Origin: Sphingopyxis sp. 113P3
GTDB taxonomy: Bacteria; Pseudomonadota; Alphaproteobacteria; Sphingomonadales; Sphingomonadaceae
Direction of reading: 5' to 3'
NCBI RefSeq assembly: GCF_001278035.1
Contig: NZ_CP009452.1
Location: forward strand, 2,637,501-2,701,500
DNA: 64,000 nucleotides
The first letter of the stretch is position 1, and each line of letters starts with the position of its first letter. The position numbers and the translations under genes are program-made. This document shows positions 53,907 to 61,559 of this stretch, piece by piece. Below the pieces are notes generated by a model. It was not told the origin of the DNA, did not search any database, and saw only the letters and a program-made list of their open reading frames with translations.

Positions 53907-54676
53907 CTAGGCCGTGGACTCATAAGCGTTGATCCAGAGGCGTGCTGAGAAGAGCTTGATGGCGGCGAGGAAGTTGTCGGCTCGCTTGTCGTATCGGGTG
54001 GCCAAGCCTCTGGCGTGTTTGAGTTTTCCGAAGAAGCGTTCGATCAGGTTGCGATATCGGTAGAGGAAGGTGCTGAACACAAAGCCCTGCCTGCGATTGC
54101 GCTTGGCGGGAATGTTGGCGAAGCCGCCTTGTGCTGTGATCCGCGCGCGGATGGCGTCGCTGTCATAGGCCTTGTCGGCGAGGAAGGTGCTGCCTTCCGG
54201 CACGGCGCCGAGCAGCGGATCAGCTTGTTTGCAATCGCTCGCCTGTCCTTCGGACAAGTGCAGCTGGATCGGCAGGCCTCGTCCATCAACCAGTGCGTGG
54301 ATCTTGGTCGTCAAACCGCCGCGGGAACGTCCCATGCAGCGATTTGGGTCCCCCTTTTTAAGGTCGCACCGTGCTGGTGGACCCGGATGGAGGAACTGTC
54401 GATCATCACCAACTCGCCGTCGAAGGCATGGGAAACTGCCGTCAGCAGCCGATCCCACACACCGGCTTTGCGCCAGCGCACGAAGCGATTGTAGCAGGTG
54501 GTGTGTGGACCATAGCGTTCCGGAATATCCGCCCAGGGGCTGCCTGTGCGGAACCGCCACAATATCCCGTTGATCACCCGGCGATCATCCACACGTGGCA
54601 CGCCCCGCGGCTTGTTCGGAAGCAGCGGCTCGATCACAGACCATTCGAAATCTGTCAGCTCAAAACGGCGACGCAT
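53907..54676 (-). CDS. IS5-family (IS427-like) transposase made by -1 frameshift
   Basis: Two overlapping frames. The first starts at ATG 54676 (RRRFELTDFEWSVIEPLLP ... VMIDSSSIRVHQHGATLK) and ends at 54311. The second continues from the A5 run at about 54354 with KKGDPNRCMGRSRGGLTTK, LADKAYDSDAI and RYRNLIERFFGKLKHARGLA. A -1 slip joins DDE parts D (IDSSS), D (DKAYDS) and E (ERFFGKLK), as in other IS427-group elements. The stop TAG at 53907-53909 is supplied by the flanking CTAG. Confidence 0.87.
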
Positions 54677-54748
54677 CTCCAAGACTCCTTTCCCGAGCCT
54701 TGAATCAATCACTGCCGCCTCGCGCAACTCAGTTTATGAGTTTACCGC
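53911..54748 (-). mobile_element. IS5-family insertion sequence (838 bp)
   Basis: The ends are imperfect inverted repeats sharing GC-GT--ACTCATAA, flanked by CTAG at 53907-53910 and 54749-54752. Removing it, the adjacent IS701 copy and two CTAG repeats restores the rloB frame, which confirms both boundaries. Confidence 0.9.
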
Positions 54749-55026
54749 CTAGCGCTTCGAGAGAAAGAGGGCACGCCGCCACGCCGTCCTTATACAACCG
54801 TCTTCAACCTGACCAAGCAGATGCGAAAGGCTCATTTTGCTTACAAGGGCTCCGACGCCAGTTGAGCTTGCCATTTTGACGGCGACTATGGTGGCGTTCG
54901 TTAATCTTCTCAGCAAGATGGAGCAGGCTCTTTTGTCACGGTTCAGCCGCGCGAAAGCTAGCGGCGGCTATGGGCGTCGCCATTGCGGGCCGGAGTGTCC
55001 GTCGCCCGCCATGGAGTCCTCCGAAG

Positions 55027-55548
55027 ATGCGCAGATTGACCGGCTTCGCCACCGCCGCCGCGGTCCTCGTCACCACCATCGGGCTCAGCGCCGCGCCCGC
55101 CGAAGCGCGCGGCCGCCACGGCGGCTGGGGTCACCGCCATCATGACCGGATCGATGCCGGCGACGTGATCGGCGGTCTGTTCGTGATCGGTGCGATCGCT
55201 GCGATCGCAAGCGCTGCGAGCAAGCCGAAGCGCGACCGCGATCACCGGTATGAACCACCCTATCGCGATGACCCGCGCGAAGATGCCGATTACGAGCGGC
55301 GTGACGTGCGCCCTTATGAGGACGGCGCCTATGGGTCGGGCGAAGCCGAAGCGCGCGCGAGCGATGCCTGCAGCTGGGCAGCCGAAGGCGAACTCGGCGA
55401 GGGCGCGCGCGTCGAAAGCATCACCGACGTGCGTCCCGGCCCCCGCGGCCTTTCTGTCACCGGCACGGTTTCGGAGGCAGACGGTCCGGTGCGCAGCTTT
55501 ACCTGCAGCTATCGAGGCGGCCGCGTGATCGATGTCAGCTTCGGCTGA
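55027..55548 (+). CDS. Secreted hypothetical protein (paralogue A)
   Basis: 173 residues from the ATG at 55027: signal peptide RRLTGFATAAAVLVTT...AEARG, His/Arg-rich linker (GRHGGWGHRHHDR), a Gly/Ala helix DVIGGLFVIGAIAAIASAAS that may span or touch the membrane, an acidic linker, and a C-terminal beta domain ending SFTCSYRGGRVIDVSFG with two Cys. It shares this plan with the gene at 55757. No named family recognised. Upstream 54866-55026 holds no gene. Confidence 0.75.
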   Translation: MRRLTGFATAAAVLVTTIGLSAAPAEARGRHGGWGHRHHDRIDAGDVIGGLFVIGAIAAIASAASKPKRDRDHRYEPPYRDDPREDADYERRDVRPYEDGAYGSGEAEARASDACSWAAEGELGEGARVESITDVRPGPRGLSVTGTVSEADGPVRSFTCSYRGGRVIDVSFG

Positions 55549-55586
55549 CCCCTTGCGTCCGCTGTCTGATCGAAGCTCCCCGCAGG

Positions 55587-55611
55587 ACGGGCCTCGTTCC
55601 GGCTGGCCCGT
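55587..55611 (+). terminator. Weak hairpin after paralogue A
   Basis: ACGGGCC and GGCCCGT pair around an 11-base loop 38 bp after the stop; no clear T run. The rest of the 208-bp gap to 55757 holds only a GAAGGAG ribosome site. Confidence 0.4.
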
Positions 55612-55756
55612 TGACACACGGGCGAAGATGAACGCCAGCCAACGACGGCTGAACCTCAGATAAGCAAGGGGTTCAGCGCCCCGTCACCCCCGCGCTGGTA
55701 ATTCATCTTCAACAGGCTGCGAGTTCGCGCTGCCTGACGGTGAAGGAGACCGAACC

Positions 55757-56266
55757 ATGGCTGAGATGATCAAAACGTCTTTGACCAAGGCCGCAATTGG
55801 TGTGGCCACCGCCGGCGCCTTGATGAGCGCCACACCTGCAATGGCGCGCGACCGTTATGACCGCGACGGCATCAGCGCAGGCGAGATCATCGCCGGAGCC
55901 GTGGTGCTCGGCGGGCTCGCGGCGATCCTGTCCTCGGACAATGATCGCAATGATTATCGCGCCCGCTACAACGATCCGCGCTACGGCTATGGCTATGATT
56001 ATGGCCGCTATGGCAACAGCCGCACCGCGGTTGACCAGTGCGTCCGCGCAGCCCAGCGCAGCGCAAGCCGCTATGGCCGCGCCGACGTCACCCAGGTGAC
56101 GAGCGTTGACCGCAAGCGCGACGGATACAAGATAAAGGGCCGCATCGTGGTCCGCGACGGTTACGGCGGACGCTGGGGCCGCGGAGGCTACTACGACAAG
56201 GGCAAGTTCAGCTGCGACATCCGTTACGGCCGCATCCATGATCTGAAGCTTTCGGGTCTGCGCTAA
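55757..56266 (+). CDS. Secreted hypothetical protein (paralogue B)
   Basis: 169 residues: signal peptide ending ATPAMARD, a Gly/Ala helix ISAGEIIAGAVVLGGLAAIL, a Tyr/Arg/Gly-rich linker (DPRYGYGYDYGRYG), and a C-terminal domain with KFSCDIRYGRIHDLKLSGL. The helix and the C(S/T)-x-R-x-GR-x-x-D ending match paralogue A. GAAGGAG eight bases before the ATG supports the start. Envelope location inferred; function unknown. Confidence 0.78.
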   Translation: MAEMIKTSLTKAAIGVATAGALMSATPAMARDRYDRDGISAGEIIAGAVVLGGLAAILSSDNDRNDYRARYNDPRYGYGYDYGRYGNSRTAVDQCVRAAQRSASRYGRADVTQVTSVDRKRDGYKIKGRIVVRDGYGGRWGRGGYYDKGKFSCDIRYGRIHDLKLSGLR

Positions 56267-56285
56267 GCTGCCAGGAGGTGCAAGG

Positions 56286-56318
56286 GAGCCCGCCTGCCGA
56301 TCGGCAGGCGGGCTCTTT
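56286..56318 (+). terminator. Strong intrinsic terminator
   Basis: A perfect self-complementary 30-mer at 56286-56315 (GAGCCCGCCTGCC, GATC centre, complement) is followed by TTT, 20 bp after paralogue B. Confidence 0.85.
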
Positions 56319-56434
56319 GCGTGCGAGGTGTCCGCGAATGATGACCGAATATTTACCTTCCTTGTTTATACCGGTCCTTGGGACAATAATCGCCATCCGG
56401 ACGTGGGGGACCGGACGGCAGCTATGGGTTGCGC

Positions 56435-56914
56435 ATGTCTGATATCGAGACCGGATCCGATTCCGCAGGAGCGGACGACAAGCGCCAGCCGCGCCAGTCG
56501 CGCCTGGTGAAGGCTGCGCTCGCCTGTTCGCGCTTCGGACAATTTGACGTCACGATCCGCAACGTGTCGCAGACGGGGATTGGCGGCAAGGCGCCGCACA
56601 CCCTCAATCTTGGCGAACGGGTAACGCTGTTCCTCCCCGGGCACGATCCGATGATGGGCACCGTCCGCTGGGTCGTCGACCACCGGTTCGGGCTCGAAAC
56701 CGATGCCGAGATCTTTCCCGGCCGGCTCCGCGCTGCGCATTCCGATACGCTGGTGGCCGCGGACAGCCATGCCGACTTCCAGATCATGCCGCCGCCCAAG
56801 GTTTCGGCATGGCGGCCGGGTCTCACGCAACCCCAGCCGCTGCCCGGCCACTACGGCCGCAAACGCTATCCGCTCTTATGCACCAAGGGGTGTCTGAGCG
56901 GTAGGCGGGAGTAG
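56435..56914 (+). CDS. PilZ-domain protein, C-terminus altered by IS1380
   Basis: 159 residues as read: RQPRQSRLVKAALACSR, DVTIRNVSQTGIGGKAP and GTVRWVVDHRFGLE follow the PilZ pattern (RxxxR, then [D/N]xSxxG), the c-di-GMP-binding domain. The frame enters the IS at 56870, and about the last 14 residues (PLLCTKGCLSGRRE) are IS-encoded. With the CTAG seen on the far side, the native protein would end GRKR followed by TAG, so the insertion hit the stop codon. Confidence 0.8.
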   Translation: MSDIETGSDSAGADDKRQPRQSRLVKAALACSRFGQFDVTIRNVSQTGIGGKAPHTLNLGERVTLFLPGHDPMMGTVRWVVDHRFGLETDAEIFPGRLRAAHSDTLVAADSHADFQIMPPPKVSAWRPGLTQPQPLPGHYGRKRYPLLCTKGCLSGRRE

Positions 56915-58514
56915 CGTAAAGCTCTGTTCTGAAGTAAGAAATTGGGTGTCTAAGCCGTCCCTGCTCCGGGACAGAAATTGCCATAGGCTACACCCGCCAT
57001 GACCGACGTTACCTCAAGCTCATTTCGATTTCCAGCGGTCCAACGCAAGAAAGTCACGGCTGCCTTCGACGGCGGTCGCATCACGTCGGACGGCGGGGTT
57101 CTGCTATTGGCGCAGGCCGAGCGCGAGATGGACATCTGCAGGCAGCTGGCCACCTGCATCGCCGATCGGCGCGATCCTTCGCGGGTGGTCCACAAGCTGG
57201 ATGACATCCTGCGGGCTCGGGTTCTGGCGATTGCCTGCGGCTACGAGGACGCCGACGACCTCGACGCCCTGCGTGACGATCCCGGCTTCCGCCTGGCGCT
57301 GGGCAAGCTACCGGGTTCGGGCGCGGGCCTTGCCAGCCAACCGACGATGAGCCGCTGGGAAAACGCACCCACCACGCGCGAGCTGGCCCGCATGATGGCC
57401 GCGATGGTCGACATCTACTGCGCCAGTTATCCATCCCCGCCCGAGGCGGTGACGCTGGACATCGATGACACCTGCGATGTCGTGCACGGCTACCAGCAGT
57501 TATCGTTCTGGAACGGGCATCACGGTGAGCGCTGTTTCCTGCCGATCCACGTCTACGACACGGCAACGGGGCGGCCGGTCGCCATGCTGCTGCGCACCGG
57601 CAAGACGCCGAGCGGCGCGGAGGCCGCGGGCCATATCCGTCGCCTGGTGCGGCAGATCCAGAGGCACTGGCCCACGACCCACATCACGATCCGGGGCGAC
57701 GGCCACTACGGCAGACCCGAGGTCATGAACTTCTGCGAGGCACAGGGCATCGATTATGTCTTCGGCCTGCCCACCAACGCTGTGCTGCGCGCCGATCCAC
57801 AGATCGTGAAGATTGCCGATGCCTGCGCGGTCAAGCGGGCCGAGGAACAGCACGTGGTCCTGCGAAATTATGCCCAGACCCGCTACGGGGCGAAAAGCTG
57901 GAAATGCCAGCGCCGTGTCGTCGCCCGGATCGAGGCCAGCACGCTCGGCATGGATATCCGCTACGTCGTCACCTCGCTCGAGCAGGGCTCGGCCGAGCAC
58001 ATCTACGACACACTCTACTGCGCCCGCGGCCAGGCCGAAAACCTCATCAAGTTGCACAAGGCCCAGCTCGCCAGCGATCGCACGTCATGCCGATCAGCCA
58101 ACGCCAATCAGATGCGGCTGATCCTGCACACCGCCGCATTCTGGCTGATGTGGCGCATCCAGCAGGCCATCCCCAAGGCAGCCGCGCTTGCCAACGCTGA
58201 GTTCGCGACCCTGCGCCTGCGGCTCCTCAAAGTCGCCGCACGCGTCATCGAGACCGCCTCCCGCATCCGCGTCGCCTTCGCTTCCGCCTGTCCCGACGCC
58301 GCCCTGTTCCGGATCATCGCCGCCGCCCTCAGGCCCGCCCCGACATAGCCAGTGCGGCCGTGCCGCTGAACGTCCGAGCCCCTCCATCAAACCCGCAAGC
58401 CTCTCGATCCCACGCGATGAAATAGACGCAGCGGAGGCACTCGGCCTGCTCAAACGCCCGCTGCCGCCAACGATTGATCTTCCCCAAGAACAACATCGTC
58501 ACGAATAAGAGCGG
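56870..58514 (+). mobile_element. IS1380-family insertion sequence, copy 2 (1645 bp)
   Basis: Same CCGCTCTTAT ends as copy 1, in the opposite orientation. The left flank is CTAT (56866-56869) and the right flank CTAG (58515-58518), so the target duplication is imperfect, unlike at copy 1. It is two bases longer than copy 1. The 200 bp after it (58515-58713) hold no supported gene. Confidence 0.92.
56999..58348 (+). CDS. IS1380-family transposase (copy 2)
   Basis: 449 residues, the same protein as at 48886-50235, with ATG at 56999, 129 bp from the element end as in copy 1. Potentially active. Confidence 0.95.
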   Translation: MTDVTSSSFRFPAVQRKKVTAAFDGGRITSDGGVLLLAQAEREMDICRQLATCIADRRDPSRVVHKLDDILRARVLAIACGYEDADDLDALRDDPGFRLALGKLPGSGAGLASQPTMSRWENAPTTRELARMMAAMVDIYCASYPSPPEAVTLDIDDTCDVVHGYQQLSFWNGHHGERCFLPIHVYDTATGRPVAMLLRTGKTPSGAEAAGHIRRLVRQIQRHWPTTHITIRGDGHYGRPEVMNFCEAQGIDYVFGLPTNAVLRADPQIVKIADACAVKRAEEQHVVLRNYAQTRYGAKSWKCQRRVVARIEASTLGMDIRYVVTSLEQGSAEHIYDTLYCARGQAENLIKLHKAQLASDRTSCRSANANQMRLILHTAAFWLMWRIQQAIPKAAALANAEFATLRLRLLKVAARVIETASRIRVAFASACPDAALFRIIAAALRPAPT

Positions 58515-58713
58515 CTAGCACTCGTCGGGCGTCGCACTTGGTATATTCGGGCGATACATTTTTGGGATCGCTGTCGTTCTGATCGCATTTGCGCGTCCTG
58601 GGGGCGCCGGCCTTCTGTCTGAAAGGCGCGGGACGCCCCCGGGGGGCGGGCTTGGCAAACACACTCATGCCCGCCGGCGGTTACGGCGGGCGCGCGGACT
58701 TGGTCGTTGCCAA

Positions 58714-59184
58714 CTACAGCAGCTCGAACACGTCATATCGCACCGCGCCGCCGATGCTGGCGCCAAGGCCCACGGCAACGATGTCGTTCAACCAAGCGTA
58801 GCGCTCGTCGCCGGTTTCGAACATCGGTGTCGTCCGGAAATAGACTTCGGCCTTTTCCTCGGGCGTCTGGGGTCCGCCATTGCGCGCATGCTTGTGGGCG
58901 GCGGAGAGCGGTCGCAGAATCCCGCGATAGGAAACGTAGATCAGCGCGCCGTCGTGTGTTTCCATCGTGATCCGCGCATCGAGGCGCAGGGTGTCATTGT
59001 CGTCGATCGTCGCCCAGTCGCCTCCGCTCGGCATCACCCGCCCGCGTAGCCGGTCGCCTTCGACCTCTCCGCCGGTCAGCGCTGCGATCATCCGGCGCCC
59101 GAAATGCGCCTTGCCTACCATTTGTTGAGGTTCTGTGAAGGTCGCGCGATACGAACAGAGAAAGCGGAAACGAGGCTCTTCCAT
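58714..59184 (-). CDS. DUF3237 family protein
   Basis: 156 residues: RRMIAALTGGEVEGDRLRGR, PSGGDWATIDDNDTLRLDAR, DGALIYVSYRG and a closing YFRTTPMFETGDERYAWLND. This order is characteristic of DUF3237, a beta-barrel family that is common in sphingomonad catabolic clusters and of unknown activity. The gene is transcribed toward the IS1380 copy and away from the TonB receptor terminator; 56 bp separate it from the receptor stop. Confidence 0.9.
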   Translation of the reverse strand: MEEPRFRFLCSYRATFTEPQQMVGKAHFGRRMIAALTGGEVEGDRLRGRVMPSGGDWATIDDNDTLRLDARITMETHDGALIYVSYRGILRPLSAAHKHARNGGPQTPEEKAEVYFRTTPMFETGDERYAWLNDIVAVGLGASIGGAVRYDVFELL

Positions 59185-59210
59185 CGATTGTTCTTTCGAA
59201 AGGGGTGCGA

Positions 59211-59236
59211 TGGCGCGGCGGCGAACCGCCGCGCCA
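59211..59236 (-). terminator. Terminator after TonB receptor 3
   Basis: A perfect 11-bp stem TGGCGCGGCGG with a tetraloop lies directly after the receptor stop at 59241. The T run is poor, but the stem is very stable. Confidence 0.65.
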
Positions 59237-59240
59237 CGGG

Positions 59241-61424
59241 TCAGATCTTGAACGCGATTGTCGCGCCATAGGTGCGCGGGGGCGCGTAGGGTGTCAGGAT
59301 CTGGCGAAATGCGCCGAAATAGGTGATATAAGTCGGCGTCAGTTCATTGGTCAGATTTTTGCCCCAGAAGGACAGTTCCCAGCGATCTTCCGGCCCCGAC
59401 AGCGAAAGCCTTGCGTCGAGATTCTCGTGACTCGGCCAAAGCTGTTGCGGGATATTCGACGCCTCGAAAAAGGCGTCATCCACCCAGCTGTAATCAACCC
59501 GGAGCTTTGCCGACAGGTCGCCGAAAGGTACTTCATACTGGCCGCCGATATTGAATTTATTCTTCGGCGAGCGCGGCAACTGGTTGCCGGTGTAATTCTG
59601 TCCCGGGATCGTATATTCGGTGAACTTCGCATCGAGCCAAGCATAGCTGCCGTCGAGCTTGAAGCCGTCGAAGGGCCGGACCACGGCCTCGACTTCGATC
59701 CCCTTGATCCGCGCCTTGGCCGCATTGCTGACGACGACACAGCACAGGGGAATGAGCTGCGAGATCTGCAGGTCCGAATAGTTGGTCCGGAATGCTGCGA
59801 TGTTGAGCCGCAGACGGCGGTCGAACCAGTCGCTCTTTGCGCCTATTTCATAGCTCCACGCGAATTCGGGATCATAGGGGGTCGAGGCGCCTGCCGCAGT
59901 CCCCGAGAGCCCCTGGAACCCGCCGCTCTTGTAACCGCGCGCGACCGAGCCATAGAGAAGCACGTCGTCGGTCGCCTTCCAATTGAGCGCGAAGCGGGGG
60001 GTGAAGGCCTTCCAGCTCTTCTTGCCCGTGACGTCATAGCCTTCAAGCGATCCCAGTGGCGGCGGCAGGCCCGGCCCATCGTCGGCCTTGTAGCCCGCGA
60101 AGCGGCCGCTTTTGCGTTCCCACGTCATGCGCGCGCCGACCGTTGCGATCAGCGAAGGGACAATCTCGTAATCGAGCTGACCGAAAACGGCGACGCTGCG
60201 CGCATTGACCGACTGCGGATAGATACCGGTGCCCGATCCTGCCGGGGTTGGGAAATCCTGAATCTGACCTTCGACGCGATCATTGTTTTCCTTGAGATAA
60301 TAGACGCCCGTCTGTCCCTTCAGCTTGCCGTCGAATGCGTCGAAGCTCAGCCGCAGTTCCTGGCTGAACTGGCTGTTATCTTCCTGCCCGAAGCTGGTCG
60401 ATTCGATCTGGTTGGGCGGATTGATCGGGTTGCTGAAGAAGGGGGTAACGAAATTGAACTTCACCTTGCGGAGAGCGGTGAGCGAGGTCAGCGTGCCGAT
60501 GGGCAGGTCCAGATTGGCCTCGGCCGAATAGGTCTGTATCGTCCGTTTGACCTCGCCGTCGATATAGGCGTTCACAACGCGCGGATTGGGGTTGATCCCG
60601 ACGCAGTGAATGCCGCCGTTGAAGCTCGTATCGCAATTATTGTGGCGCGGATTGCCCTTCTGGTCCTGATGAGAGACGTCAGCGCGCAAGATGAGGTCGA
60701 GGGTCTCGGTGGGGACGAAGCGCAGGGCGACACGGCCTGTCGTCAGGTTGAGGTCGTTGACGTCGTTGCCCGTCGTCTCGTTATATTCGAAGCCGTTGCG
60801 CTGCTTGTGCGAGAGTCCGGCCGCCAGATAGACTTTGTCAGTGAGGGCCATATTGCCGCGCGCGGTTACGCCGAAGCGATTATAATTGCCGTAGGTGCCC
60901 TCGAAATAGAAGCTTTCCTCGTCGGTCGGCTTACGGCTGATGAACTGGACGAGGCCGCCGATGGCGTTCTTCCCGAACAATGTCCCTTGCGGTCCGCGCA
61001 GCACCTCGACCCGTTCGAGATCGAGCGAGTCGAGGTCGGGGGTGCCGCCGCGGCCCGCATACACGCCGTCGATGAACACGACGACCGACGGGTCACCGCC
61101 GGCATTCTGACTGATGCCCGGCGGACTGCCGATGCCGCGCATCGCGAAGTTGGTGTTGACCGGATCGACCGCACTGACCGCGAGGCCCGGAGTGCGGATG
61201 GCGATATCCTGCACCGTTTCGATGCTGTTGTCGCGGAGCTGTTCGGCGCCGAAGGCGGTGACCGACACCGGCACGTCCTGCAGTCGCTGCTCCTGGCGCT
61301 GGGCGGTCACGATGATGTCGCCGCTGGTATCCGCGACGTCCTGCGCCGCTGCGATTTCGGGCGCGATGGCTATCGCCACTCCCGACAAAAGCAGGGCACA
61401 CCGCTTGCTTCCGATTTTCGCCAT
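59241..61424 (-). CDS. TonB-dependent outer-membrane receptor (3)
   Basis: 727 residues from the ATG at 61424 (GGGAGAAGAG upstream): signal peptide ending APEIAAAQ, TonB box-like DIIVTAQRQ, plug motifs VPVSVTAFGAEQL and GPQGTLFGKNAIGGLVQF, and a barrel ending TIAFKI, with Ile in place of the usual terminal Phe. Divergent from an MFS gene across site F, so outer- and inner-membrane uptake may be co-regulated. Ligand unknown. Confidence 0.93.
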   Translation of the reverse strand: MAKIGSKRCALLLSGVAIAIAPEIAAAQDVADTSGDIIVTAQRQEQRLQDVPVSVTAFGAEQLRDNSIETVQDIAIRTPGLAVSAVDPVNTNFAMRGIGSPPGISQNAGGDPSVVVFIDGVYAGRGGTPDLDSLDLERVEVLRGPQGTLFGKNAIGGLVQFISRKPTDEESFYFEGTYGNYNRFGVTARGNMALTDKVYLAAGLSHKQRNGFEYNETTGNDVNDLNLTTGRVALRFVPTETLDLILRADVSHQDQKGNPRHNNCDTSFNGGIHCVGINPNPRVVNAYIDGEVKRTIQTYSAEANLDLPIGTLTSLTALRKVKFNFVTPFFSNPINPPNQIESTSFGQEDNSQFSQELRLSFDAFDGKLKGQTGVYYLKENNDRVEGQIQDFPTPAGSGTGIYPQSVNARSVAVFGQLDYEIVPSLIATVGARMTWERKSGRFAGYKADDGPGLPPPLGSLEGYDVTGKKSWKAFTPRFALNWKATDDVLLYGSVARGYKSGGFQGLSGTAAGASTPYDPEFAWSYEIGAKSDWFDRRLRLNIAAFRTNYSDLQISQLIPLCCVVVSNAAKARIKGIEVEAVVRPFDGFKLDGSYAWLDAKFTEYTIPGQNYTGNQLPRSPKNKFNIGGQYEVPFGDLSAKLRVDYSWVDDAFFEASNIPQQLWPSHENLDARLSLSGPEDRWELSFWGKNLTNELTPTYITYFGAFRQILTPYAPPRTYGATIAFKI

Positions 61425-61485
61425 TTCTCTTCTCCCAGCACGTTTGTTCTTTTGCATCCCGATCACGCTTGACTCGGTTACAAAT

Positions 61486-61505
61486 TTACTTAGTTTTCTA
61501 AGTAA
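61486..61505. promoter_or_regulatory. Operator-like site F, TTACTTAG/CTAAGTAA palindrome
   Basis: TTACTTAG, TTTT centre, CTAAGTAA lies in the AT-rich divergent promoter of the TonB receptor and MFS genes. It contains the ACTTAG half of sites A-E but with a longer spacer, so it may belong to the same regulator or a relative. Confidence 0.5.
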
Positions 61506-61559
61506 CTAATTATATATAACAGGCTGACTTGCTGCGCAAGAGCGAGCGATGAGCGGGAG

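Larger units (their letters stand above)
51935..54865 (+). pseudogene. rloB: rloB interrupted by two nested insertion sequences
   Basis: Exon-like parts 51935-52472 and 54753-54865 join through one CTAG into a 216-residue protein. The first part carries KFIIYSEGKNTEPQYFQ, VWAVFDRDEHP and PCFEVWLLLHFDNF, hallmarks of RloB (Toprim-like nuclease fold). The joined frame then reads AEAQLALREKEGTPPRRPYT, VFNLTKQMRKA and stops at 54865, the usual RloB tail. The gene was therefore intact before an IS701 and an IS5 element entered the same CTAG. As it stands the protein ends about 37 residues early with an IS-encoded tail. Confidence 0.88.

Noticed and set aside
37892..53910. IS701 pair as a composite transposon carrying his-nusB-thiL
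   Set aside because: Both thiL and rloB can be rebuilt exactly across the single copies, so each element inserted independently.
58518..58668. Minus-strand frame starting at ATG 58668 and running into IS1380 copy 2
   Set aside because: About 50 residues (SVFAKPAPRGRPAPFRQKAG...) without ribosome site or family match; the continuation is IS sequence, and joining across the IS gives only antisense of the PilZ gene. Could be a fragment, but not supportable.
59205..61472. 755-codon open frame on the plus strand opposite TonB receptor 3
   Set aside because: It is the antisense shadow of a clear receptor gene; long antisense frames are common in GC-rich DNA and this one shows no domain.
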